This document shows, piece by piece, positions 1 to 12,740 of a stretch of 64,000 nucleotides of DNA. The stretch covers positions 2,102,718-2,166,717 of the forward strand of contig CAADRB010000025.1 of the NCBI GenBank assembly GCA_900708905.1, in the 5' to 3' direction. Under the pieces are notes generated by a model. That model was not told where the DNA came from, made no database searches, and saw only the letters and a program-made list of their open reading frames with translations. A program made the position numbers and the translations under genes. Source of the DNA: Hymenolepis diminuta. Its lineage: Eukaryota; Platyhelminthes; Cestoda; Cyclophyllidea; Hymenolepididae. Position 1 is the first letter of the stretch, and every line of letters starts with the position of its first letter.

Positions 1-2358
1 TTTGTGCATTTAATTATCCTCACAATTTGTTTTTCGCCTCCTTTTATAACCATTAGTTTTTTTAGTTACCAGGCTCATTATTTTTATTTTATATAAAATA
101 AGACTTCCACAATGTTGTAATGCTATGAAGCCTGTTTTTTGACGCTATGGTCTGTCCGTTCACTAAATATTTCTAGGCTCAGACCCGGAGAGATTTATTA
201 GGCAGAAGTCCAGTTACTTTAGGATATTGCTAATTCAGCAAGGGCTATCTATACGAACATAGATCATCCTCCTGTTACTGATCTTGAAAATCAAATTGCC
301 GCCAATATCAATGTTTTCCCGAATAGCCTCAACCACATTTTGATAAGGCCCATGGGCGACTTGGAGACTACTCGTGGGAGTTGTTCAACTCGAATTAAAA
401 CAATAACTACGCCTTTCTGGCATTTTTCCATCGAATTAAGATATTGGATGTCTCACTTGTAATGGCAGTGTGGGGATTCAGATCGTCTTACCTTCTTGAT
501 GTAAAACGCCAATCCAGCAGCGGTTATTCTAATAATTCGGGTCAGTGTATTCGATTTGTCCAGACGGCCATTTTGCCAATGAATAGCTCTCAAAAAAATC
601 CGCACCTTCAGATGGGCATAATAAAGAGCGATCTTTTTAGAATTCAGCTATCTTTTGGTACCCTGGAATGCCATTGATGACCCGTTTTATTAGCACATTG
701 AATAATAGTAGGTATGGTCCGGTCAGTTTCAAATTTTCATGTGTAAACAAGTTTGCAGCCTGTCCATCTCATTTCTGCATAGTTTTCGCTTAAACGTCTG
801 CAGGTTAATGGTGAATGGACAATAAAATTTTAGATAACTCTCCAGATATTTTACACAACAGAGTATATATTTAATTCACCGAAGCCCATTGAACATGTTT
901 TATTAGGTGCACTCGGTTTGCGTAGACTAGCTTCGAATTTAGATACCGCCTAAGATATCACACTTTTCAGTCATATTAGCTCAGAGATCAGTTATCATTT
1001 GTTTTGCACATTAAAAAATGCGTTTGTGGTATATGGCGTGACTTATAGCTAGGCCTGACAAGTCTTGCCTGTGAGTGATGGGCACTCTTTCTCCATGAAA
1101 GGGATGCCGTTTACCCCACTAACGGTGGATTTTCTAGAATTTCACAGTGAAATGTGAATTTCAGGTTAAACATATTCCGAATTTGTTTGTCTTGTCTTTA
1201 TATAATTCAAAATAAAATTAGTCTATTAATGACCTGTTTACAGCCAGGATATATTCAATCTAGCCAGTCATTAGAATAATGGATCTAATTCTGAGCATTC
1301 GATTTACTCACACCAGTTTTAACCTCAAAGTATGTGACGGATTTCGACGCTGTGATTAGTCGTGAAAAATCAACGTCTGCTCCATTAGATGGGATATTAA
1401 GGTTTTGATTTTCTGGAATTCATTCAACAAACTTTTGATAAACTGGAATGTTAATGATGAGTAGCAGATTTAGCAACATAACTAAATTTCAAACCGTTGT
1501 GCCTAAACATCTTCGGATTCTATCCTCTATTTGTCTATTCAATTTCTGTAGAGTTTAGTTATTAGTTATCCCCTTTTTAATAGCCTATAGTCGATAAAAT
1601 CTTAGCTAACTCACTTTATTATATACTAAATCCAGTCAGAGTAATTAAAATAAAGCGTCTAGTTCGGTACGTTCGGCTTGTCTAGACCAACTTTGATCTT
1701 AGGCTAAATTCGCTAGGTTTTAGTCTTTAAAATACTATATCTACTTAAGTTCTTCATTTGTCTCTTAAATCTGCGGATCTCTCAAATCTAATCCTGAGAT
1801 ATTCGAGAGCGTTCGTTTTCAAGAGCGAAAGTTTTCTGTCGTCTGCATTTTCACAAGCCTGGATACTAAAATTCATTTTATAGCAGGAGGAAGTGTATAC
1901 CCGAACCCGACCTTGTTTGAAAGATTAATTGGTATCGTCACTCCCATTTAACTCAATTAACAACAGATTATTTTTAATACGTATGCAGTAATTGATCAGT
2001 CGAATCCTTTTTTTTTATTGTATGTATAGTCTTTCATTCTTGTGATCGCGTTCAATTTGTTTACTCTTTAAGCACATTTTAAACTAATTGGGCTGTGAAA
2101 TAGCTTTTGAAGCAAAGAACAGTTTTCTCATGCATTGTAGATGTAAAATCTATATTGAAGGAAGCATTATTTCAGTACTCAACCTAAGTTTTATACAATT
2201 CGCCTCAGCATCTTAATACAATATCTTATTTGGGCGTATCTTTATCGACCAGTGTTGATCAATATTCACCCATTGCTGGGTTTTGAACTTGTACCTTTTC
2301 CACAAAAAACTTAGATGAATTGATTCAAAGGCACTATTACCAAGGGAAGAATTCTTAC

Positions 2359-2569
2359 ACTGTTTAATTATGTAAAAGCAACTGATCATGGTGAACAGTA
2401 AAATAGTCCAGTAAGAAGTTAATTGGGTGGGTACTGGATCAGAAGTAGAGAATAATACCATGACATCAAATTTATCGTACCTCATTTGATCTATAGGGCT
2501 TAGTTTCACTTTTGCTTGGTATTTATTGTCTACTCCGTCATGTCCAACTATTCCAAGGTTCAAATTCCC
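2359..2569 (-). other. Weak candidate exon with a hydrophobic segment
   Basis: The minus strand is open for about 120 codons. The first ~70 residues have mixed polar composition followed by a hydrophobic run around YWTILLFTMISCFYII, which could be a membrane span. A donor-like site CAGT|GTAAGA follows shortly after. No convincing acceptor with a pyrimidine tract was found, no ATG fixes a start, and no family is recognised. An open frame of this length is expected by chance a few times in the window, so this is recorded only as something a transcript alignment could settle. Confidence 0.12.
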
Positions 2570-3384
2570 CTTAATTCTCAGAGCCTACTAGTCATTTAAT
2601 GACGTTTAGTTTCGCCATCTGTCAAATTTGGATCTCCAATTTGTAACCACCCATTTAACAATTAGCTAAAATTTTCGTTTTTCTGGCTCGTTTCTTCATC
2701 CATCCACATCTTGTCTTCACATGTAAAGAGTTTATCAACTAACACTGCTGTGTTTTATTTCTTCGTGGGAGTTTGAAAATTAACCTGAGAGAATTTGTTT
2801 TCATATTTTGAGAGTTCACATATGTGTGTTTGGCTGTCTTTTTTTGCTGGCCAACTTTACATTGAAAACAACCTGGTGGTAGATTACTGTTTTCGGAATC
2901 TACATTACATGAACTTTATGAATTCACTTTCTAAATCCGTTAGTCTAATTGATAATAAATATGAGATGAGCATGGCAAAATTATCGCAAAATCTCTATTG
3001 CTATGGCAACTGTCTTGGAGAGAATAAAAAGCACCAAAGTTATAAAAATTAAATCTGAGTCTATGTTTATTGGATAATGAATTTTAAATCTTCTTCAAAT
3101 CCTCACACTCCTATGCCTTTCTCTATTGTCAACTCAAGGTTGCCTAGATTCAATATTGAAGCCCCTTCATTAAAATCTTCCCCCCGACTATCCGGACATG
3201 TAATGTCAGTATGAGTAATCATATAAGATCAGATTACAAAACCTGTCCGGTGCTAAAACTGTACCAAATGAGTAATTTTCAAATTATATATAGCAGATAT
3301 TCGTCGAAGACTTTGTTGAGAGAAATATCTACAGCCTAGGATAGAGAAAACTTGCTCTTTCAAGCCTCTACAAATCATTACAAG

Positions 3385-3445
3385 ATGGGAAGGATACAGA
3401 GACTGTTGCTGGATGTTTATATTGGGAGAGAAGGCGTCAACCTCG
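3385..3445 (+). repeat. Dispersed repeat family C, copy 1
   Basis: The stretch beginning GGGAAGGATACAGAG and running through GGATGTTT to GGCGTCAACC realigns with 16470-16545 (GGAAGGATACAGAGTCAGTG... GGATGTTT... GGCGTCAGTC) with small gaps. It is probably the remains of an old transposable element. An open frame covers this copy but not the other, so coding is not supported. Confidence 0.45.
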
Positions 3446-4819
3446 TGTCTAGGAAAAAGGAAAACGTGGTAGAAAAGAGTAAAGCCCAACATCCAGAGGT
3501 CAGATCGATAAGAAACTTGAAAGAGGGCTATGAACGAAGTGAAATTCAATATTCAGAAGCTGGTAAACTTGTTCAAGTGAATAAGCAAATTAAGGCAATG
3601 GCAGATCACAAGATTGCAACTTTAATTCAATATTCCTACCAAGTTTCATTTCACTAAGTTAGTGTTAGATAATTAACAAACAAAATCGCTTTTCTTGGCA
3701 TAACACTTGTGCACTTTTATCGGCTTGTTTTTGTGCATCATTTCTTTTTTCCTCTATCACCAGTAGTTAGATGGATGTTGCACCCACATTCGGTAATTAT
3801 ACTACCTTTGACTTGTTCGAATATTCTATCGCGCCTTTTATTCAAAATTTGATATAACTTCGCCCTCACCATCTCCTCAATGAAAAAGAGCACACAACAG
3901 TATTTATCTTACCCTCTCAAAACGGTCAAACTAATTTGATTAATATGTGACCAATTGAATATGATCATCGGGACCCCTGAACATCATATCTACATTCACA
4001 TTGAATTTTGAAACATGATTCCCTTCAATGGAGAAATACGTTTACTCTTCTCTCACTTCCAGCTTATTTTCCGTAATAATTTGCAATAAATTTTTCTTAA
4101 CTGAAGAGTTCTTAAGAAAATGTCTCCACTAGGTAATTTAAATATACCCTATAGTCACAGATCTTCCAATCAAATTTTGAAATTTGCTCAACCAATCTCT
4201 TCACATTCTCTTTGAATTGTACCGGAAACCAAGCGTACTATTATTGGATGGCCAACCCTGAAATTGAAACCACTTTATTGCTTTTTCCTTTTGAATTTCC
4301 AGACGTGCTATAACGGTTCGAGTAATTGCTCAAATTTATATAAATTAAGATCATTTTACAAAACATGTCTGGCTGAAAGCGCTGCCAAATGGATAGATTT
4401 CAAATCAGACATAGCAGATATGAGGTAACTTAAAAATACATAAACTCTAGTCCAAATATGCCTTGTCTTGCTAGTATCGTGAAATGGGTTGGCCATCTGC
4501 TTTATAAGACATCATTTCCTCAACACAACTGGCCAGTCTGCAGAGTTGTTTACGAAATTATAATACTTATTGTAAGCATTTCACTTTGCTGATTTATTGG
4601 TGAATGCATTTTACTCAAGCTCAGTATTGGGAACCGCTTTCTAAGTGGGTTTTGGTGTTAATAACCGGATATGATGTCTGGTTTTACTTAGATTATCTCC
4701 TTTCTGCTAGTTTTACTGAACTAGATGTTTATGTAAATAGCACATGACTCTGTTTTGAGTACGCATATTTTCCCCTTGGCTGGTTGGGTTAGTTCCCTTC
4801 CTTCCCTTCTCTCCATTAG

Positions 4820-5189
4820 CCCTTTCAGCCTGAGGGTAATCACAGCTGTCAAGACTACGAGAAGACTAGGTTAGTTGGCAAGCCAATGCGTGTACGATTT
4901 TTCACTTGCGTATATACCGTGCCTCGGTGACCGGACGGGGTATAAGAGTCATCCTCGGAGTCACGAGTTAGGCTTAGTCATTGACCTCGGGGACAGGGGA
5001 GAGAGAAGAGAGAAGGGAAATTTACCATGCATCATTTGTGAGAAAAGTATTCTCCATTTTTCCGCTCCTTTCACGCCTTTTCAGTAGTATAACATATATA
5101 TACTATTATAGTATATCTTTTTCGCTTTTGTTCTCTCGCTTTGAATTTACATACTGTGGCGAGTAAAGCCGATTTAGGCCCTGAAAGGG
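4820..5189. mobile_element. piggyBac-type MITE (non-autonomous DNA transposon relic)
   Basis: The 370-base unit begins CCCTTTCAG and ends CTGAAAGGG, a perfect 9-base terminal inverted repeat. The inverted match continues imperfectly inward (CCTGA on the left against CCTAA on the right after a 2-base gap). It is flanked by TTAG (4816-4819) and TTAA (5190-5193). A TTAA target duplication directly abutting a terminal CCC..GGG is the hallmark of piggyBac-superfamily elements; the left TTAA carries one substitution. The interior has no transposase-sized frame, so the element is non-autonomous. It contains purine-rich and pyrimidine-rich tracts (around 4795-4815 and 4995-5020). The family call is inferred from termini and target site; copy number elsewhere is unknown. 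Confidence 0.6.
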
Positions 5190-5193
5190 TTAA

Positions 5194-8100
5194 CATATTC
5201 GAGCAATTCTAATTAGTTAATATGAATGCTGAGTCTATCAAAAGACCAGTGAGTAAATTGATTAATCTTCAAGATGAAATGAGGTTCAAAAGTTTTAACT
5301 CTAACTGCAAATTTCTTGAATTGGATAAAGTTGAAATTAAAGGTAAAAATTGGGGTGTTTTATTGGCTGTACATATGAGCATTAAATAACTCACTCAGTT
5401 AAGTTTGTGAAGGCGAATTGTGTTTGGGTAGCTAATCGGCTCCGAATCCTGATTGAAAACTATCTTCCTATAAAAATTCGACGTAGCAGACTGTGATTCC
5501 TGTTCGGAACCCATATGTTCGAGTGCAACTATCTAATGGACCATAACCGAAGTATCCGCTTAAGTTATTAAGAGGTCCCATACACAATTCAAGAATGTAG
5601 GTTCTATATTAAAGTTCCGGGTTCGGTATAAAACAATGCAGGCGTGGGCTTATATACATATAAAATTCCATTATTTGCGTTCTTACGGAAAAGTGTTTTA
5701 ATATTTAAGTATATTTTTAAAGTGGAATGTTAATTCCCTAACACCATTTAATTATAACAAGTCAGAAAAATACATTTAAATTACCACTCACGAATATTTA
5801 AAATTTTTTACTTTAAGTTTTTTTCGTTGTTCTTTTTACCAAATGACTTCACCCGGTTTTATGATTTGTGCAGTGCTGACTAATTTAAGAGCTCTTCTTT
5901 CTTCCTGTGTGAAGAGATCGGAATCAAAATCAACTGGTTCACATACTAACCGGTGATATATGCGCATTCTAGCTCAGGTGCATTTAGATAGCTAAATATG
6001 CATGTGGTCCTGCCCGATTTGGACTGATTTGAAGATAAGTGTAGATAAGAAATGGAGAGGAGCACTTTCTGCGATCGGGTTCAGTCGTAGACAATTTTTC
6101 TATCTTAATATATGGAACACTATTCTTTTGTCGATTGTGCCGCATACCGATTCAATTCGCTATTCTGGTTTCTGCTTTCTCAAGTGAATTCGAGTCAAAG
6201 TAAGTTATTAATACAGTCTTGGATCTGTTATCTACTGACTGAGTGTGAAGTAACTATCTTTTTAAAATCAATTTATTCAAACGTTTATCATATTTTTATG
6301 AAAAATAACGTGAGAAGAGAACGCACAACACGCGGTTTTATTTAAAATTCGTCTCCAGCTTCTTAAACCAGTTGGGAATTAGGCTGGCATTAGGTTTGGC
6401 ACTAAATTTCTGGACGATCTTTGCATGGCCTTATCAACCACCACTATCTTTCCATTCAAATGATTTTGTAGTGTGTCGATAGCTTCATACGTTTTTTAAT
6501 TTTAAGATGTCTGGAGATACTTATTGAGAGTTAATTTTCGATCGCTCTACGTGTTGATTTTCGTTGTGTTATATTCTAACTTTCCAACGTTCGATTTTCA
6601 AGGTTTGTCCTTTTCACCCCCGAATGAATTCATGCCCGCAATGTTCGAAACTTAGTTGACAGTTGAATAAATACCATCTCCAGACATTTGTCTTGTGTGT
6701 GAATATTGCGGAATCAAGATCATTCAAAATCGGTAGTGCTACACAGTTGCCTTTTATAAAATCATGTTTACATAAGATTAATTATCTCAATCCTCCATTT
6801 TGAATGCGGGTTTCTAAATTCAGTTAAATAAATCGATAATAAAGATTTGGGTTCTTGAATTACACCTTTTCAGCTTTTTTGTATTTGAAATTAGTTCAAG
6901 TTTTTAGACCTAAACTGATAGACGAAATTAGAGTCTCTCAATAATATTGACAACTAGATATTCTCTCCCTCCCCCTAATTTGAAAGTCGCGGAATCCATG
7001 TGTCCTCAAAATACGATTCCAAATTTCTATTATTGAAACAATGCAACTATGTTTGGTAGCTAGTATTAACAAAGTAAAATGGGAACTAGGATGGAAAGTA
7101 CCGATTCATCTTGGGTATAACACCATGGTAACCGTGTACCTTAATCAACTAGAGGTCGTAAAAATGCCAAAACCACTTGACCGGATCGTGTAGTGGGAAA
7201 CATCCCATTTTACATCAAAGGGATAATCATCTCTCGTCTTGGGTCATTTCAGGTTAATAGAAAGACTTTAACGAAAAATCTGCTGCTCATTGATGGGGAA
7301 GTTGGACAAGGGCGTTAAAGTGCAAGATTAATTAGGGTGGAAACTAAGAAACTTTTTCCCTCCTAAATTACCGACCTGTGAAAATGAGAATTTCGCTGTT
7401 TAAGAACTAGACTAACTCACTTAACGGTGAAAAGGTAAATTTTACCAGCAACTGTTTATAAATTGTAGTTTTGTGGAATACTGGGAATTTAATTAGCCTC
7501 TTCCAAATGTTAACTACAAAATAATGGCCCTTACAACTTCCCACCTGTTTTAAAAACCCAAATAAGAGGGTAGGTGACTGGATCAAAAGGAGTGAAAACA
7601 CGATTCAGCAATTAGCATATTAATTGGGAGCTGGTGATTAATAATTATCTGCTTCTCCTGCTATTCAGAATGTCCGTTAACATGCGTTTGATTTTCGTGA
7701 GGTTCTCAATTTGGTAGGACCGAAATATTGGCCTTTCCTTCTTAAGATAAATCCCATCATGGCTGAATTCAATCATCTGATTTCTGGACCCGCGTCTTAA
7801 TCATGATGTCTAACTTCTCTCAACAACTATATTCCTATGACTTTGTTGAAGCTAAGACTAAAGGTTATCAGCTAAATGCGGTGGATAACCACGATATCAG
7901 TGATCTAGAAGATTAAGTCGAGGGTAGAGCAGAATTTATTAAATAACAATGAATAAAAATTGGGAGAGCGTGAGAGAGAAAATGGAGGAAGAGAAAAATT
8001 AGAATCAGGCGGGAAACGAGGGAGAGCGCTAAAATCGAACGTCCGCACTGCTAGTCATATAACCGATGTTTCGTTAGATTTTACAGGCGAAATCTGGGTT

Positions 8101-9120
8101 GTCACGAAAGAGTCGAGTGCAAATCGTCATTCAGTATCCTCTAACTGAAACACGATTTTTCATCAAAACGAATTAAACAAATATTTCTCAAAAATGTCAT
8201 GGAATTTTCGGGAAGTCTTTTAACTTCAATCTTTCATCCTAACTAGAGGTGTCTCATTTCATGCTTGCTTTTACATTACCAATATGAACGCTGTTTTGAT
8301 GTTTTTTTAATGTATAACTGTAGCTTGTGAGCCAAATATTATATGTTAATAAAGCCATTACACTTCTACATAATCTTATTAACATAAAGATTACGATTTT
8401 TCTCCATAGATAAGTTGCTATATGACAAACACATATGACAGGATTTGTCATTTGATCACACTCTTAATGTCCATCCATAGAAGGACACAGCTACATAGCT
8501 GTGTAGCTGACACCTACCTACTCTAGTAAATCACATTTTTATGATCAGACCCATACAACAATGAAGTATCCCTTTCCGTCTTGTCAATCGATCTACTTCT
8601 AAAGATCGTGTAACAGGCTGGTATTAACTGTTTTCTCTCTGCACACAAATTTCAATTCGAAAATTAATTCTAAGACCATCAATAGTGTACGAATCTTCAT
8701 GTCATATATGTCCCTCGAATACAGAAAAAAGTAAAGAGTTTGAGCATCTTCAATTTAAGCACGTTTTAAAGCCCGGTTGGGTAGAATCGTTTTTTTTTCT
8801 TGGAGTGATATCATGTTTGTTGGTGGCGTTTTGATTAACTTACACACATTAAACAAATCAACTGATTTTGTGAACCGGTTTTGGGATAAGCATTTACAGA
8901 GCAGTGCAGGGCAACCTCGCTCTCTCCTATTCTACAATGAATATGTATTACTTGTCAAAAATGGAATCTGGTTTGAGGTCAAGAAATGTGACTTGTTTTT
9001 GGCTCCCTCCCATTCTTTATCAGAATTTTTAAACTTCCAAAGTCCATATTAAGATTAATAGTTACAGCATTAGGCATGGATAGAAGGAAGGTATCCTGGA
9101 ACTGCTCTTACGGTTCCGCC
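5194..9120. other. Intergenic, no supported gene
   Basis: Anonymous AT-rich sequence. Open frames are under 95 codons with no paired splice signals. A perfect 8-base inverted repeat (CAGCTACA / TGTAGCTG) at 8488-8509 could form a small hairpin. The stretch 8777-9052 is open for 91 codons on the plus strand but has no start context, splice borders or recognisable domain. Confidence 0.6.
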
Positions 9121-9124
9121 TTCC

Positions 9125-9232
9125 TTTTTAACCTAAATTTGCCATGGTGGTTGGTCATCTGCATCACTGAATATGCTCTGATGAGCATTTATATCTCGTG
9201 ATCTCTAATTTTGTGGATGTGGACGTTAAGTG
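9125..9232 (-). repeat. tRNA-derived SINE relic, subfamily 1 (degenerate)
   Basis: The plus strand carries the subfamily-1 tail signature (GGTTGGTCATCTGCATCACTG, then an ATGAGCATT block and TGATCTCTAA). It aligns with the copies at 12600-12740, 23670-23890 and 49120-49282. The tRNA-like head, expected at the right end of this orientation, is heavily mutated. Confidence 0.45.
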
Positions 9233-10276
9233 CATTAGGCCACTTATTACTTCTTCAAATAATGTTTTACATCAAACACACCAGTTTTAAGATAAACTAC
9301 TACACCTTACTAGTTCAGGTGAAGATGTTAGTTCGAATCCTACTTGGGTCTATCCGATTTTTTAAACGATCACTATTACTGATTTCCAGCAGTACTTTAC
9401 GAAGACTTGACAATAAAATTCCTTCAGGAATTATCCTCTTCTCATAATAATTGGGTAAGATTTTTTACTTAAAACAAATCTGTTTGAACTTGCAATACCG
9501 TATGATATCAGCCTATTATTAAGATTGCGGATCCAATCGAATCTGCCTTCATATTTTTTGTCGGATCGTTAGTAAGTAAAATGTTCCATTTTTACCACTG
9601 ATTTATCCAATATAGGGAGGTCATCTATCATTTTCGACCTTTCAGTCTCATTAATCTTGTCAAAATTCACATTCCACTTTTTTAAATTTATTTCCCACTC
9701 TCTTCTCACCTTTGACATTCGTATTGCCACACTTTGAAAGGTCAAATGTCAATGCCTTTTCCTTTACCTGATGTCAATTTGATTCGTTGAGAATGGCCCT
9801 AAAGTTATGTCTTCTTATCTAATTGAAAAATGTCGAAAATTGGAGTTTTATTGACATGACTGATTGGGAATGGCTTTGAAGCTATTCCCTATTATTTATT
9901 TACGCTTATTGTAGAGCTAGACAGTCTATTCTGAGGTTTTGTATTTCAGATAGTCTCCTATTTGATTTGTTTGCAATGGCTTTGAAGTTTTCCTTGTTTA
10001 TCCCTTTTTTACTATTGACAAAACAAATATTTAAAACGTATTTGAGAATTCAAACAGTTAAACATCATATAGTTTAGAGGAATATGGTTTTATTTATTCT
10101 CTGCTTAGATTCTTCTTTTTTAATTTTATATAGCGTTGCCGTTCTCATTTTTTGTTCATTTTTTTCAGTATCATTCCAAAATCTCCCATTTTAAATCCCC
10201 GCATTTTCTCAAATAAAACCGACTCAACCAACCTCTGCTCTCTTTCAGTTGTTTGATTATGTTCTTGAACTTGCGC

Positions 10277-10300
10277 TGACGTCGCTTTAACGCATATAAC
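10277..10300 (+). promoter_or_regulatory. Possible promoter elements of the tail-anchored protein gene
   Basis: A CRE-like TGACGTCG (10277-10284) is followed by an AT element CATATAAC (about 10292-10299). They lie about 120-145 bases before the proposed 5' UTR donor at 10422. The spacing fits a promoter for the downstream gene, but both motifs are short and no start site is visible. Confidence 0.25.
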
Positions 10301-10422
10301 CAAATTGTCAGACCTGGTTAGCGCTTTAATCCTCACCTGAATAATTATAGGCTAGAGATCACTCTAACAAGCTCGGTGACATTTTCCCAAAAGAATCAGT
10401 ATCCGGGTGATTCAGTCCAAAG

Positions 10423-10584
10423 GTACGTTTCTTTTTTAATCCTGGTCTGACTGGCCTTGATGACTAGACAGCTTGAGTAAAGTAACTACATCTGGTTCTG
10501 AACTTGTTTTGAGCTTTGAAATAATGCTACCTTTCGTTTTCCGAGCTTGCTCATCTGTAATGGGTTTTTATTTCTCTCTTCCAG
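10423..10584 (+). other. 5' UTR intron of the tail-anchored protein gene
   Basis: The donor is CCAAAG|GTACGT at 10422/10423. The acceptor is TTTCTCTCTTCCAG| ending at 10584, with a strong pyrimidine tract. The ATG of the coding frame begins seven bases into the following exon. An alternative reading is that the acceptor receives a trans-spliced leader, as happens for many flatworm mRNAs; the upstream donor favours ordinary cis-splicing. Confidence 0.6.
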
Positions 10585-10591
10585 TGTCGTT

Positions 10592-11086
10592 ATGTCTCAA
10601 GCATCAGAACCAACTGAACAACAATCCTCCAAAAATAACGAACAACTCTCTTCGAATGAAGTCGTCCAGAATGAAGGAGAGCAAGGAGAAGACGTCCAAG
10701 AGGAGCTTTCGAATGTGAAAGAGGAGGAACAAGAGAGTGATGAACAATCTGAATCCCAAGAGGAAGAGGAGGAAGAGGAACTGAGTCCAGAAGAGTTGAA
10801 AGCCAGGGAACAGGAAGCACTAGAATTGATTCGAGAACGTCATGAAGCCCGGTTGGCACGTCAGGAGCGAACTCGAGCCAAAATCGCAGAGCTCACTCAA
10901 CGGATGGCTGAGAAGAACATGTTGCGCAAAAGGTGGTTACCCCCTGTGGTCGGGGAACCTCTACGCAAATTCTACACTGGTTATGGGTTCTTTAATAATC
11001 TTACAGAAGCTGCTTTATTCACTCTTGGAGTTTTTTCTCTCTTTATTGCACTAACTGTGGGTCTCTGGTATCACCACACCTCCTAA
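10592..11086 (+). CDS. Acidic coiled-coil, probable tail-anchored membrane protein
   Basis: A 164-residue protein whose family I do not recognise. Residues 1-65 are polar and strongly acidic (Gln/Ser/Glu-rich, with a run of Glu around 56-63). Residues about 66-108 are charged and heptad-like (ELKAREQEALELIRERHEAR and onward), consistent with a helix or coiled coil. A basic patch, MLRKRWLPP, comes next. Residues about 139-160 are hydrophobic (ALFTLGVFSLFIALTVGLW), followed by only a few residues (YHHTS). This layout, cytosolic helix plus one C-terminal membrane span, is that of a tail-anchored protein of ER, mitochondria or peroxisomes. The ATG at 10592 is chosen because it follows the splice acceptor at 10584; the open frame extends 15 codons further 5' but only across the intron. 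The frame is GC-richer than its surroundings. A tail-anchored role is inferred from topology only. Confidence 0.8.
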   Translation: MSQASEPTEQQSSKNNEQLSSNEVVQNEGEQGEDVQEELSNVKEEEQESDEQSESQEEEEEEELSPEELKAREQEALELIRERHEARLARQERTRAKIAELTQRMAEKNMLRKRWLPPVVGEPLRKFYTGYGFFNNLTEAALFTLGVFSLFIALTVGLWYHHTS

Positions 11087-11087
11087 T

Positions 11088-11097
11088 AATAAATAAA
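11088..11097 (+). terminator. Poly(A) signals just after the stop codon
   Basis: Two overlapping AATAAA hexamers (11088-11093 and 11092-11097) begin two bases after the TAA of the tail-anchored protein gene, implying a very short 3' UTR. Confidence 0.55.
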
Positions 11098-12599
11098 TTG
11101 ATTGACCCCTTTCTACTGTGATCCACTTCACCATTACCCCCTTCCTTACTTTCTGGCTTGTGTGTAGATATGGCATCATACCCTCGCTTCCTTAATGTCT
11201 GTATAAAACACAATGATAACGATGAAAATGATACTTCTAGTGATGTGTTTATTTATAAGCGTGTGCCTTTATTCTCTACCATCTATCTCGCTTGTCTCTC
11301 TTCTCTCACTCATTTTGACTTCTCCATCTCTGACTGTCTGCGTTCATTATTCTACTTGTTTGTTTGTTCTGTTTCATTGGTAATTTTATTATGACTGATA
11401 ATGCACAACTTATACACAAATGTATTCAGAACTTGGGTGTTTTCTTTTAAATGAGAACCCTTGTAAAGTAAGGTTCTTCTATGTCTTTGAGAATGCTGGG
11501 AAGTTTCTGCCGCTATATCTATTTGCCCACCCGATATTGCTAGGCTACAATTGATTCAGAGAGATGAGTCAGAATGTAGTTAATCCACTACACTTAATTA
11601 GGAATATAAGTTGTTGCCGTGGTAATGAGGATTAGAGGTCAAAACTCTGACTGACTGATAACATTGTATGTTTTGATTAGCTGTCAGGAGGTATGGTGTA
11701 ACTCACATATTGATAAGGATAATCAGCAAATTGGAGAAAAACCGTGGGAATTGGTAGCCCTGAGACGGAGTAACAACTCCGCAGCTTCGTTTAGTTGGCT
11801 TCCTATCAAGGATATACTAGTGGGAAGTGAAATTTATCATTTATTTTGGACCTGATGAAGGTGAATATGTTACCTGAATAATTTGTTAAGCGCTTGATGA
11901 AGTAATCTAGAATGCCCAAAGTATGGAATAAAACGTCAAGGAATAAAATTAACATACTGGTGTATTTATAGTATTATTTCAATTATTTCCTATAGAAGAG
12001 ATAAAATCGAATGGGATATGAACGGTGGAAGCGCATTAATTGGTAGTTAATCGTACAGACGCGGTGAATAACCGTGGCGTTGGTTTACAGTCTTGGCAGA
12101 TGTACACCTTTTCCTTCGTATTTTAGTGTCTGATCGAAATTGCCGATAGAAAAGACCGTTTTGAAATACTATTTCTTCTGGTTCTGTAGTATTCGACACA
12201 AAATAAGCAGGAATTAGACGAAGATCGACTTCATGCCATTTCCTTCACTCAATAGGAATTTAAAACCAGTAAATGAAAATGTTATTAAAAATAAATCAAT
12301 ACTGATCTGTGATGAACATTAACATCGCTAGTCGCGACGCTTTATATTAGTAATTATCTGTGGGATTATTATTTGAGGAAAAATATTTACTACCACAGCA
12401 ATCGACCTAGAAAAACTCTCCACTCTCTCTAGGTAGGCAAAATCTGGTCATTAGATATGCATTGATAAGTCTCGAATCCGCATTGCCTATTAATGGCAAA
12501 TTAGCTCAACGAATGGGGATCTGACAATTATCAACACTCAAGCCCATTTACGTGAGCATTTTCAACAACCACTTTGAGCCTTCCTGATGATAATTTGCA

Positions 12600-12740
12600 T
12601 TCTGTCACCCCCTTTTTTAATGGTCAGACTTAATCAGGGCTGTTGGCCACTCTAAACACTGAATTTGCACTGATAGCATCGAACCTGTGATCCCTAACTG
12701 CATGACTAGCAAGTCAACTGCTAAGCCATTGGTGCACAGT
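12600..12740 (-). repeat. tRNA-derived SINE, subfamily 1, well-preserved head
   Basis: Read on the minus strand, the unit starts near 12740 with a tRNA-like head. A-box-like TGGCTTAGCAG is followed about 35 bases later by B-box-like GGTTCGATGCT. The tail after it (GTGGCCAACAGCCCTGATTA, continuing AAGTCTGACC) matches the other subfamily-1 copies. The two internal pol III promoter boxes at tRNA spacing are the diagnostic feature of tRNA-derived SINEs. It does not fold as an intact tRNA and is not a tRNA gene. Confidence 0.6.

Larger units (their letters stand above)
1..4815. other. Intergenic, AT-rich, no supported gene
   Basis: No open frame here exceeds what chance gives at about 64% A+T. 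The longest are about 100 codons, lack good splice borders and match no family I recognise. A stretch at 3385-3445 belongs to a dispersed repeat (listed separately). On the minus strand, 2359-2569 reads as an open frame with a hydrophobic run and a donor-like CAGT|GTAAGA at its 3' side; it is mentioned as a weak candidate only. Confidence 0.6.

Noticed and set aside
9331..9352. GTTCGAATCC, an apparent tRNA T-arm
   Set aside because: The T-stem does not pair and no matching acceptor stem or A-box lies about 70 bases upstream.
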